From: CAZKTO01 sp964555685
GTDB taxonomy: Bacteria; Chloroflexota; Dehalococcoidia; SHYB01
Assembly: GCA_964555685.1 (NCBI GenBank)
Contig: CAZKTO010000030.1
Location: forward strand, 1 to 33,463
Direction of reading: 5' to 3'
DNA: 33,463 nt
In this document: positions 14,867 to 21,948 of the stretch, piece after piece
Numbering within the stretch: the stretch's first letter is position 1
How the letters are laid out: each line of letters opens with the position of its first letter
The notes under the pieces: model-generated
What the model saw: only the letters and a program-made list of their open reading frames with translations
Databases searched by the model: none
Told to the model about the DNA's origin: nothing
Program-made: the position numbers and the translations under genes

Positions 14867-15859
14867 ATGAGCGATGCAGCCTACGCCAACCCGGACCTCC
14901 TCGTCGAGACCCAGTGGCTCGCCGATCGCCTCACCCGGCGCGACCTGCGCGTTGTGGACATGGGGCCCTACGAGGCCTACGCCCGCGCCCACATCCCCGG
15001 CGCCGTCCACCCCGGCCCCGGCGACCGCTCCCACTACCTCAAGGACCCGGAGAACCCGGCCTTCGTCATGCCGCCGGAGGCCTTCGCCGCTCTCCTGGAG
15101 GGCATGGGCATCGGCGACTACACCCTCGTCATCGCCTACGACGCCGATGGCGGCCACACGGCGGCCCGCCTCTGGTGGGTCATGGCCTACTACGGCCACA
15201 GCAAGTGCAAGCTCCTCAACGGCGGCTGGAGCAAGTGGGTCCTCGAGAAGCGCCCCGTCTCGATGGAGGCGCCCGCCTACCCTCGCGCCACCTTCACGCC
15301 CATCACGCACGAGCGCCATCGCTGCACGGCGGACGGCGTGCAGGATGCCATCGGCGACGCCGGCACGGTGCTCTGGGACGTGCGGACGGACGCCGAGTGG
15401 GACGGCTCGAACGATCGCGGCAACCGGCGCGCCGGCCACATCCCGGGAGCGGTCCACATGGAGTGGCGCGATCTCGTCACCGCCGACGCCGCCAAGACCT
15501 TCCGGCCCGCCGCCGAGATGCGCCAGCTCCTCTGGGCGCGGGGCATCACGCCCAACAAGCGCGTCGTCACCTACTGACAGGCTGGCATCCGTGCGTCGCA
15601 CGGGGCCTTCGTCCTGCGCCTCCTGGGCTACGACCGCGTCCAGCTCTACGACGGCTCTTTCGGCGAGTGGGGCAACCGGGACGACACGCCGATCGAGGGG
15701 GAGAAGCCAGGGGTTGGCGGCGCTGCGCCGAAGAAGCGGGCGGCCAAGAAGAAGCCTGCGGCCAAGAAGAAGCCGGCTGCCAAACGCGCGGCGAAGAAGC
15801 CTGCCGCTAAGGCGAAGCGTGGCGTCAAAAAGGCGGCGCGGTCGAAACGCAACGGTTAG
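14867..15859 (+). CDS. Tandem rhodanese sulfurtransferase with in-frame TGA at the catalytic Cys (putative selenoprotein)
   Basis: Read through TGA at 15575-15577, this is a 330-aa thiosulfate/3-mercaptopyruvate sulfurtransferase. The N-terminal rhodanese domain (about 12-135) is the usual inactive one, with Asp in its loop (IAYDADGGHTAARL). The C-terminal domain (about 150-285) ends RVVTY-TGA-QAGIRASHGAFVLR. Family members have Cys at exactly that point (TYCQxGIRASH), the residue that carries the persulfide. The frame stays open and conserved after TGA (LLGYDRVQLYDGSFGEWGNR) to TAG at 15857, and an ordered hairpin follows the TGA at once. Selenocysteine at position 237 is the simplest reading. 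A nonsense mutation or base error is the alternative. TGA acts as a stop elsewhere here. Residues 289-330 form a Lys/Ala/Pro-rich tail resembling histone H1. GC and neighbours are normal. Confidence 0.78.
15578..15616 (+). promoter_or_regulatory. Candidate bacterial SECIS element immediately after TGA
   Basis: The 39 bases directly after TGA can fold as CAGG/CCTG (15578-15581 with 15613-15616), an internal loop, GGC/GCC (15584-15586 with 15605-15607), a small bulge, then CCGTGC/GCACGG (15589-15594 with 15598-15603) with loop GTC. The loop begins 17 nt after the TGA and starts with G. This agrees with the known bacterial SECIS layout: a hairpin inside the coding region, a G among the first loop bases, and about 16-37 nt spacing. 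The stem was found by eye; no folding energy was computed. Confidence 0.55.
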
Positions 15860-15871
15860 GCACTTAGGTCA

Positions 15872-16567
15872 ATGTCACTGATGACATACGAACCGGCGAG
15901 TGCAGCCGTTTTCAGACAACGACTTCTAACTCATCCTGGTGAACGCCAGGATGTAGATTACAAGTCGTCGATGGCGTTCGGCGAGGATGATAGCTTTTCA
16001 CTCAAGCTGATCCGGCACATGCAAGGTATGGCCAATGCTGGGGGTGGATGGCTAGTCATAGGGTTCGTAGAGACAGACGACCGGGGCCTCGTGCCGGACC
16101 CAGCCCACACAGACGCCGTCTGCTCCTCGTACGACCCGACACCCCTTAGTCAGCGAGTTAACTCCTTTGTGGCGCGGGGACAGCACATCCGGGTGACCGT
16201 GTATCTTGAGGTTCACCCCGGAAACACCCTGCGGTATCCGGAGATTCAAGTGGAAGGGTTCGAGCGCCTGCCCTGCATCTGCAGGAGCGACAAGGCCGCC
16301 TCTGACACAAGTGAGCCGATCCTAAGGCAGGGGGTCGTGTACATTCGGAGATCGGGTGCGGAAACGGCACCGGTATCGACACCGCAGGACTGGGAGGACT
16401 TGATCAATCGCTGCGTCAGGCTTCGCAGAGACGAGTTCCTGACAGAGTTTCGTGAACTGTTCGAGCGAATTACCTCGCCCTCACCGCCATCCCCGTCTGC
16501 GACTGAGAACCTTTCCCAATGGATGGAGCAGATGCGGGCGCGCTCAAGGGGAGTTGGTAGCAGATGA
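15872..16567 (+). CDS. AlbA_2/Schlafen-like domain protein
   Basis: This 231-aa protein has a region (about residues 20-65) reading GERQDVDYKSSMAF, then LIRHMQGMANAGGGWLVIGF. It fits the AlbA_2 (Schlafen AlbA) pattern of ExxxxEYK followed by ANxxGGxLxIG. Such domains bind nucleic acid or act as ribonucleases in Schlafen-like proteins. The C-terminal third contains a Ser/Pro-rich segment (SPSPPSPSATENLS) before the stop. It starts 12 bp after the rhodanese stop, is lower in GC than its neighbours, and overlaps the next gene by 4 bp (ATGA). The family match is divergent, so the name is tentative. The pair looks like an accessory insertion. Confidence 0.6.
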   Translation: MSLMTYEPASAAVFRQRLLTHPGERQDVDYKSSMAFGEDDSFSLKLIRHMQGMANAGGGWLVIGFVETDDRGLVPDPAHTDAVCSSYDPTPLSQRVNSFVARGQHIRVTVYLEVHPGNTLRYPEIQVEGFERLPCICRSDKAASDTSEPILRQGVVYIRRSGAETAPVSTPQDWEDLINRCVRLRRDEFLTEFRELFERITSPSPPSPSATENLSQWMEQMRARSRGVGSR

Positions 16568-17256
16568 CCCAGGGTCAAGAAGCAGGGTGCTTGGAGTCTG
16601 GTCAACACCTGGTCCAGCCCGGCGAGCGACAGTGGAGCCAGCAGGACCTCCTCGCGGCCGCTGAACGTGCCGAACTCCGGAACACAGGATGGCCCATTGG
16701 GCTGGTGATCAAGAGACCTGGGCTTGCCCCTGTCCCAACGCCCGACGGCATTGAGGCTCGGCTGGAGCGCTACAACTCGAGCAAGACGGAGGACTTCTGG
16801 TCCTTCCGCAAAGACGGCAACTACTACGTGTCGCGGCTTTTTGAAGAGGATTTCGAGGCCACGCCCTTTATCAGCAGCGAGGGCCATCCCAAACGGTCCT
16901 TATGGTTTGATATTCGCATCTGGCGCATCGCCGAGGTGATCCTTCATAGTGCTACCCTTTGCCGCGAGCTAGGCATCCCTCCCGACGAGCCGTATGTCCT
17001 TGCGGTCAATCACCGAGGGCTTCAGGGACGGGAGTTCTACGTTAGTACCGCTGGCTGGTTCGTCAGTCGCGGGAGGTTCTGCCAATCGCCGGCGGCTACA
17101 TGGACGAAAGAAGTAACACAGGATTACGTGATCAGCAATCTTAAGGCCCTGGTTGGAGAAGTATCAGCAGAACTTTTCGTCCTTTTCGACTTCGCGCAGG
17201 TAGGCCAGAAGGTCGTCGATGAGATTGTCGACAAATTCCTTGGGCATCGGGTCTAA
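16564..17256 (+). CDS. Unknown protein coupled to the AlbA_2-like gene
   Basis: This 230-aa protein begins in the ATGA overlap with the previous stop, implying translational coupling. Visible features are GWPIGLVIKRPGLAPVPTPD, DFWSFRKDGNYYVSRLFEED, RIWRIAEVILHSATLCRELG and LAVNHRGLQGREFYVS. From memory, similar segments occur as the C-terminal half of single longer proteins that begin with an AlbA_2-like domain. The pair may therefore be a split version of one protein, either naturally divided or by a -1 frameshift at 16560-16567. No catalytic motif or membrane segment is seen. Like its partner it is less GC-rich than the surrounding genes. Confidence 0.6.
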   Translation: MTQGQEAGCLESGQHLVQPGERQWSQQDLLAAAERAELRNTGWPIGLVIKRPGLAPVPTPDGIEARLERYNSSKTEDFWSFRKDGNYYVSRLFEEDFEATPFISSEGHPKRSLWFDIRIWRIAEVILHSATLCRELGIPPDEPYVLAVNHRGLQGREFYVSTAGWFVSRGRFCQSPAATWTKEVTQDYVISNLKALVGEVSAELFVLFDFAQVGQKVVDEIVDKFLGHRV

Positions 17257-17344
17257 TTGCCCCGTCTCATAAGTAATGTGTGCGTTTTCTGTCACCCTTC
17301 TTCGTCCTTCCCTGGAAGGACTCAGAGGTTGTGAATTTTTCCTT

Positions 17345-17403
17345 CGTAGGGGCAACCCCCCGTGGTTGCCCCAGATGGGCGGGCACGGGGGCCCGCCCCT
17401 ACG
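17345..17403. repeat. Inverted repeat with CGTAGGGGC/GCCCCTACG ends
   Basis: The termini CGTAGGGGC (17345-17353) and GCCCCTACG (17395-17403) flank two internal hairpins (GGGGCAAC...GTTGCCCC and GGGCGGGC...GCCCGCCC). It resembles the hairpin at 26400-26420 with its CCCCTACC flank and is an intergenic REP-type sequence. The gene-free stretch 17257-17659 consists mainly of this and the next repeat. Confidence 0.7.
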
Positions 17404-17488
17404 GGCGATTTGTTCACAAGCTCTCAGAATGACATGGTTCTTATGGAACAGGGCACTTGGCCAAACGTGCTGGGCGCATCAGCATTCT

Positions 17489-17624
17489 GTCATTCCGAGG
17501 AGTCCAGAGGCTGTAGGGACGACTGAGGAATCTAGCGCCTCGGCAAGATGGGATGTTTGCCTCACAAGGCGATAGATTCCTCGCTGACCGCCACGCTTCG
17601 CTCGCGGCTACGGCTCGGAATGAC
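17489..17624. repeat. 136-bp REP-like inverted-repeat element
   Basis: The ends GTCATTCCGAG and CTCGGAATGAC are perfect inverted repeats. An inner pair, GAGGAATCTA (17525-17534) and TAGATTCCTC (17573-17582), is also perfect. The motif family (TCATTCnGAG...GAATCT) recurs at 20478-20557 in diverged form. It has no coding capacity. Confidence 0.8.
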
Positions 17625-17659
17625 CTGGTGCATGGGTCCAGACTTTTGCACAACCGCCC

Positions 17660-18424
17660 TCACCCCAGCCGCAGCGCCCGTCTCAGATTTGCCGTCGTCA
17701 CGGCCGCCACCTCCTCCACCGTGATCCCCTTGATCTCGGCGACCTTCGCCGCCACCATCCGCACGTGGGCCGGCTCCGTCCGCATGGCCGGGTTCCTCTT
17801 CCACGGCTGCGGGTAGGAGTCCGTCTCCAGCACGATCCGGTTCATGGGCAGATCGCGGACGATAGGCTCTAATTCAGGTTTGCGCAGGAGCGGCTTGGCC
17901 AGCGAGATGTAGCAGCCCAGGTCCAGCGCCGCCTCGGCCTCCGCGCGCCCGCTCTGGAAGTAGTGCCAGATGGCGCCCACCTCGGCGATGCGCTCCTGGC
18001 GCAGCACCTCCAGCACCGCCGCGTCCGACTCCCGCGAGTGCAGGTCGATGGCCCGGCCCAGCTCCCGCGCGAGACGGATGTGCTCGCGGAAGGCCCGGTC
18101 CTGCCACGCCCGGTCCGGCGACGTGGGCAGGAAGTCGAGCCCCGTCTCGCTGACGCAGACGACCTTCGGCCCGGCCAGCGCCATGTCGCGCAGGGCGAGG
18201 TAATCGCCCTCAGTGAACGGGGCCTTCAAGTCCATCGGGTGCATGCCGACGCCCGCGTAGACGATGTCGTACCGGCGCGCCAGCTCGATGGCCCGCCGCG
18301 AGGATGCGAGCGTGGAGCCGACGGCGACGATCATGCCGACGCCTGCTTCGCGGGCCCGCGAGACGATGCCATCGAGCTCGGCGTCGGTGAACAGGTCCAG
18401 GTGCGTGTGAGAGTCGCAGAGCAC
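17660..18424 (-). CDS. tatD: TatD family metal-dependent hydrolase
   Basis: This 254-aa TIM-barrel hydrolase has the full metal-binding set of TatD DNases: His6 and His8 (CDSHTHLD), Glu93 (VSETGLDF), His129 (IDLHSRE), His154 (AIWHYF) and Asp202 (LETDSYP). TatD proteins are 3'-5' exonucleases on damaged or single-stranded DNA and may also remove D-aminoacyl groups from tRNA. The length and ATG start fit the family. It stands alone on the minus strand between repeat-rich gaps. A normal TatD has a CFSG-like segment where this protein reads HYFQSG, a minor variation. Confidence 0.92.
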   Translation of the reverse strand: MLCDSHTHLDLFTDAELDGIVSRAREAGVGMIVAVGSTLASSRRAIELARRYDIVYAGVGMHPMDLKAPFTEGDYLALRDMALAGPKVVCVSETGLDFLPTSPDRAWQDRAFREHIRLARELGRAIDLHSRESDAAVLEVLRQERIAEVGAIWHYFQSGRAEAEAALDLGCYISLAKPLLRKPELEPIVRDLPMNRIVLETDSYPQPWKRNPAMRTEPAHVRMVAAKVAEIKGITVEEVAAVTTANLRRALRLG

Positions 18425-18601
18425 GGGCGTTCCCTGGCGGCCAGAGCCGCGACCTATCCCTCACGAGCCCCTATACGCGGGCGCAGCACGCTGCGCTTCT
18501 ACACGCTGGTGGGGAAGGGGCGCGTGCCAACCGCAGGTGGGTGCGGGTGGGTTAGGGAGACTTGCATAACTTCCTAAAGTACCTGGCGTTCTGGCCCTCT
18601 C

Positions 18602-18676
18602 CCTCCTGTCCCTCTCCTGAATGGAGAGGGACGATACCCCCTTCCTCTTTAGGGAAGGGGGCCAGGGGGTTAGGTC
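18602..18676. repeat. Intergenic CCCTCTCC/GGGGGAAGG hairpin repeat
   Basis: Two adjacent hairpins, CCCTCTCC/GGAGAGGG (18610-18617 with 18623-18630) and CCCCCTTCCT/AGGGAAGGGGG (18637-18661), are followed by GGCCAGGGGGTTAGG. The same words occur in opposite orientation at 30548-30720. The rest of 18425-18763 holds no gene I can support. Confidence 0.65.
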
Positions 18677-18763
18677 ACGAGTGGCGTGAGCGAAGATCGA
18701 GGTTTAGCGATCGATGCTCGTCTCTCTAGGTCCACGCACGGCCATTATAGTCGCGGGCCGTGT

Positions 18764-18775
18764 GCTATACTGGCC
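18764..18775 (+). promoter_or_regulatory. Extended -10 promoter of the glycine cleavage operon
   Basis: GCTATACTGGCC contains TATACT (18766-18771), preceded by TG one base upstream (TGC-TATACT), an extended -10. It lies 65 bases before the gcvT ATG and has no evident -35. No glycine riboswitch was recognised in the short leader. Confidence 0.55.
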
Positions 18776-18835
18776 CGGCGCCCATCCAGCCTGCCTCTCC
18801 CACTCCTGTACCACCGGAGCCCCTTCACCCGCGTC

Positions 18836-19936
18836 ATGGCCTCCGACCTCCGCCGCACCGCGCTCTTCCCAAGGCACGCTGCGCTCGGCGCTCGCATGGT
18901 GCCCTTCGGCGGATGGGAGATGCCCGTCCAGTACGCCGGCATCGTCGCCGAGCACCGGGCCGTGCGCTCGTCCTGGGGCATCTTCGACGTCTCCCACATG
19001 GGCCGCTTCCGGATCGGCGGGCCGGGCGCCGCGCCGCTCCTCGACCGCCTGCTCACCGGCGACGTCGCCGGCCTGCGCGAGGGCCGGGCGCGCTACGCCC
19101 TTCTCTGCCAGGAGGACGGCGGCATCCTGGACGATGTGGTGGTCTACCGCGAATTGGCCGAGCGATTCCTGCTCGTCTGCAACGCGGCCAACCGGGACGC
19201 CGTCGGGGGGTGGCTTCGCCAGCACGCCAGCGCCCTCCAGCCATGCGTGATCGACGACGTGACGGGTGAAACGACGATGATCGCCGTCCAGGGCCCGGCT
19301 GCGGGGAAGCGTCTCGATCAAGTGCTTGGGCACAAGGTCACGCCGCTCAAGCGTTTCGCGGGCGAGACCGTCGCCTGGCGCGGGACCCCGATGGTGGTCA
19401 CGCGAACGGGCTACACGGGCGAGGACGGCTTCGAGTGCGTCGGGAGCTCGGCCGACGGGGCTGGGCTCTGGGATGAGCTGGTCAAGGCCGGGGCCACGCC
19501 GTGCGGCCTGGGCGCCCGCGATACGCTGCGCCTGGAGGCCGGCCTGCTCCTCCATGGAAGCGACATGGACCGGACGGTGAACCCGCTGGAGGCGGGCCTG
19601 GAGCGCTTCGTCCGCCTTGATGGCGCCGACTTCATCGGCAAGGCGGCGCTCCTGCGGGCGCGGGCCAGCGGGCTGAGGCGGCGGCTGGCGGGCTTTCGCG
19701 CCATCGAGCGCGGCGCCGTCCCGCGCAAGGGCCACGCGATCCTGCACGGAGGACGCGCCGTGGGGCGGGTCACCAGCGGCAGCTTCTCGCCCACCCTCGA
19801 GACGAACATCGGCCTGGGCTACGTCCCGCCGGAGCTGGCGCGGCCAGGGACGGCCCTCGAGGTCGCCGTCCGGGAGGCCGTCACGGCGCCGGTGCAGGTC
19901 GCCGGTCTGCCGTTCTATCGGAGCGCGCCCGCCTGA
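18836..19936 (+). CDS. gcvT: Glycine cleavage system T protein (aminomethyltransferase)
   Basis: This 366-aa T protein transfers the methylene of the aminomethyl-lipoyl H protein to tetrahydrofolate, releasing ammonia. It has the N-terminal FGGWEMPVQY segment with EHRAVRSSWGIFDVSHMGR, the TRTGYTGEDGFE motif in the middle, and a C-terminal RLAGFRA...VGRVTSGSFSPTL barrel region. The ATG at 18836 gives MASDLRRTALFPRH and the normal family length; upstream in-frame codons cross the promoter. It leads gcvT-gcvH-gcvPA-gcvPB on the plus strand. The L protein (lipoamide dehydrogenase) is not in the window. Confidence 0.96.
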   Translation: MASDLRRTALFPRHAALGARMVPFGGWEMPVQYAGIVAEHRAVRSSWGIFDVSHMGRFRIGGPGAAPLLDRLLTGDVAGLREGRARYALLCQEDGGILDDVVVYRELAERFLLVCNAANRDAVGGWLRQHASALQPCVIDDVTGETTMIAVQGPAAGKRLDQVLGHKVTPLKRFAGETVAWRGTPMVVTRTGYTGEDGFECVGSSADGAGLWDELVKAGATPCGLGARDTLRLEAGLLLHGSDMDRTVNPLEAGLERFVRLDGADFIGKAALLRARASGLRRRLAGFRAIERGAVPRKGHAILHGGRAVGRVTSGSFSPTLETNIGLGYVPPELARPGTALEVAVREAVTAPVQVAGLPFYRSAPA

Positions 19937-19957
19937 GGCGAGCGCGGGGAGGACCTC

Positions 19958-20353
19958 ATGTACCCAGCGGAGCTGCGCTACTCGAGAGAGCACGAGTGGG
20001 CGCGGGCCGAGGCCGGCGGCACGGCCGTGGTGGGCATCACCCACTACGCCCAGGAGCAGCTGGGCGACATCGTCTATGTCGACCTGCCGGCCGTGGGGAC
20101 CAAGGTCGAGCAGTTCGCCAAGTTCGGCGAGATCGAGTCGGTGAAGGCCGTCAACGATCTCTTCTCGCCCTTGAGCGGCGAGGTGGTGGCCGTCAACACG
20201 CAGCTCAAGGAGAAGCCGGAGCTGGTCAACGGCGAGCCCTACGGCGAGGGCTGGATGCTGCGCGTGCGGATGCGCGACGCCAGGGATCTCGGTAACCTGA
20301 TGACGGCTCAGACCTACGAGCAGATGGTCAAGGACGCGGAGGCGGCCCGCTGA
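19958..20353 (+). CDS. gcvH: Glycine cleavage system H protein
   Basis: This 131-aa lipoyl carrier shuttles the aminomethyl group between the P, T and L proteins. The lipoylated Lys63 sits in GEIESVKAVNDLFSPLSGEV (residues 58-77), and the N terminus MYPAELRYSREHEW is typical. GGGGAGGACC precedes the ATG, 21 bp after the gcvT stop, so the two are cotranscribed. Two overlapping hairpins and an inverted-repeat element follow before gcvPA. Confidence 0.97.
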   Translation: MYPAELRYSREHEWARAEAGGTAVVGITHYAQEQLGDIVYVDLPAVGTKVEQFAKFGEIESVKAVNDLFSPLSGEVVAVNTQLKEKPELVNGEPYGEGWMLRVRMRDARDLGNLMTAQTYEQMVKDAEAAR

Positions 20354-20360
20354 TGGCGCG

Positions 20361-20391
20361 GAGCGGGTACCCGCTCCCCCGCTAGGGGGAG
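20361..20391. repeat. Overlapping palindromes after gcvH
   Basis: GAGCGGGTACCCGCTC (20361-20376) is a perfect 16-bp palindrome. CTCCCCCGCTAGGGGGAG (20374-20391) is a second stem sharing three bases with it. There is no T-run, so this is not a standard terminator; it could stabilise the gcvTH 3' end or attenuate transcription into gcvPA. Confidence 0.6.
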
Positions 20392-20433
20392 AAGAGTATC
20401 TGCGGGACGGCGATGTTCAGAACAATGACCTTG

Positions 20434-20591
20434 GAGCGTCTAACAAAACGTGTTTGGTTATATGAGGGGACTATTGTTGTCACCCTGAGGAGCGTCAGCG
20501 ACGAAGGGTCTGGGGTGGGGACCCCTCCCCAGATTCTTCGCTTCGCTCAGAATGACAATCAGGCGTTTGACGCCGGTTTTGTTAGAGGCTC
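20434..20591. repeat. 158-bp inverted-repeat element inserted between gcvH and gcvPA
   Basis: The ends GAGCGTCTAACAAAAC and GTTTTGTTAGAGGCTC are complementary at 15 of 16 positions. Inside are a second nested pair, TTGTCACCCTGAG and CTCAGAATGACAA, and a GGGG/CCCC hairpin near 20513-20530. It is MITE- or REP-like and non-coding. It accounts for most of the unusual 257-bp gap within the gcv operon. Confidence 0.8.
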
Positions 20592-20610
20592 TTAGAGGGC
20601 CTGCAAGGCC

Positions 20611-21948
20611 GTGACCGTCCCCTATCTTCCCATCACCGAGGCCGACCGCCAGGCCATGCTCGCGGCCATCGGCGCGCGGTCCGTCGGCGAGCTGTTCGGC
20701 GACATCCCGGCCGGCCTGCGGGACCCGCCGCTGCGCCTGCCCGCGCCCCTCTCGGAGCTGGAGCTGCGCCGCGAGATCGAGGGCATGGCCGCCCGCAACG
20801 CCAGCGCCGCGGGACACGCCTGCTTCCTGGGCGCGGGCGCCTATCATCACTTCATCCCCAGCGTCGTCTGGGCCCTGGCCCGGCGCAGCGAGTTCGCCAC
20901 CTCCTACACGCCCTACCAGCCAGAGCTCAGCCAGGGCAACCTCCAGGCGACCTACGAGTTCCAGAGCCTCGTCTGCCAGCTCCTGGGCATGGATGTGGCC
21001 AACGCCGGCATGTACGACGGGGCGACGGCCATGGCCGAGGCGGCACTCATGGCCTGCCGCCTGACGGGGCGCCACGCCGTCGCCGTGCTGGACACCGTCT
21101 CGGCGCGCTGGCTCGAGGTCGTGCGGACGTACGCCGAGCCCCAGGGCATCGCTGTTCGGACGGTGGCCGCCGCCGGCCGCCCCCTCGGCCCCGAGGCCGC
21201 TTGCCTCATCGTTCAGAGCCCCAACTTCTTCGGCTGCCTGGAGGACCTGGCGCGGCTCAGGGAGTTGGCCACAACTGCCGGCGCGCTCCTCGTCGTCGCC
21301 ACCGACCCGGTGGCCTGCGGGCTCTTTCGCCCGCCCGGCGGCTACGACGCCGATATCGTCGTGGCCGAAGGCCAGGGGCTGGGCATCCCCCTCTCCTTTG
21401 GCGGGCCGTACGTGGGTCTCTTCGCCTGCAAGGAGGCCTATCTGCGCCAGATGCCGGGGCGCATCGCCGGGCGCACGGTGGACGGCCAGGGCCGCGCCGG
21501 GTACGTGCTGACGCTCCAGACGCGGGAGCAGCACATCCGCCGCGAGCGCGCGACCTCGAACATCCGCACCAGCGAGACGCTGGTGGCCCTGGCCTGCGCC
21601 ATCCATCTGGCCGCGCTGGGCAGGTGGGGACTGCGCCGCGTCGCCGAGCTCTGCTACCACAAGGCCCACTACGCCGCGTCCCGCATCGCGGCGATCCCCG
21701 GCTACTCCCTCGCCTTCGAGCGCCCGTTCTTCAAGGAGTTCGTCGTCCGCTGCCCGCGTCCGCCGGCCGAGATCAACCGCGGCCTGCTGGAGCGGCGCAT
21801 CATCGGCGGGCTGGACGTGAGCGACAAAGGGCTTGGCTCTTCCCACCCGCATGTGCCCAACGGGATGCTCCTGTGCGTGACGGAGATGAGCGCCAAGGCC
21901 GAGATCGACGCGCTCGTTCTGGCGCTGGCCGAGGAGGGTCGCCGGTGA
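20611..21948 (+). CDS. gcvPA: Glycine dehydrogenase (decarboxylating) subunit 1 (P protein, alpha)
   Basis: This 445-aa N-terminal half of the split P protein works with GcvPB to decarboxylate glycine onto the H-protein lipoate. Recognisable blocks are SFLGAGAYHHF-like GAGAYHHFIPS (about 74-84), YTPYQPELSQGNLQ, YDGATAMAEAALMA and the ETLVALACAIHLAALG region. A GTG at 20611 starts VTVPYLPITEADRQ, the usual N terminus. Its ribosome binding site is weak, and it lies just after the inverted-repeat element. It overlaps gcvPB by 4 bp (GTGA). The split P protein is typical of Firmicutes, Chloroflexota, Thermus-group and archaeal lineages. Confidence 0.95.
   Translation: MTVPYLPITEADRQAMLAAIGARSVGELFGDIPAGLRDPPLRLPAPLSELELRREIEGMAARNASAAGHACFLGAGAYHHFIPSVVWALARRSEFATSYTPYQPELSQGNLQATYEFQSLVCQLLGMDVANAGMYDGATAMAEAALMACRLTGRHAVAVLDTVSARWLEVVRTYAEPQGIAVRTVAAAGRPLGPEAACLIVQSPNFFGCLEDLARLRELATTAGALLVVATDPVACGLFRPPGGYDADIVVAEGQGLGIPLSFGGPYVGLFACKEAYLRQMPGRIAGRTVDGQGRAGYVLTLQTREQHIRRERATSNIRTSETLVALACAIHLAALGRWGLRRVAELCYHKAHYAASRIAAIPGYSLAFERPFFKEFVVRCPRPPAEINRGLLERRIIGGLDVSDKGLGSSHPHVPNGMLLCVTEMSAKAEIDALVLALAEEGRR

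Noticed and set aside
15575..15577. TGA read as Trp or as an alternative genetic code
   Set aside because: Other genes in the window, such as dnaE2, gcvH and gcvPA, end in TGA, and Trp is encoded by TGG throughout. The family residue here is Cys, not Trp.
17164..17250. Minus-strand peptide MPKEFVDNLIDDLLAYLREV as a small antitoxin-like gene
   Set aside because: It lies wholly within the 3' end of the gene at 16564-17256 on the other strand, has no visible ribosome binding site, and its charge pattern mirrors the sense codons.
17345..17624. Possible CRISPR array or tRNA cluster in the repeat-rich gap
   Set aside because: The repeats are inverted pairs, not regularly spaced direct repeats, and no cas genes or tRNA T-arm sequence are present.
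18425..18835. Glycine riboswitch upstream of gcvT
   Set aside because: The predicted leader is only about 60 nt and lacks the tandem glycine aptamer motifs. The upstream sequence is repeat-derived.
20361..20391. Rho-independent terminator after gcvH
   Set aside because: The stems are strong but no T-run follows, so only palindromes are reported.
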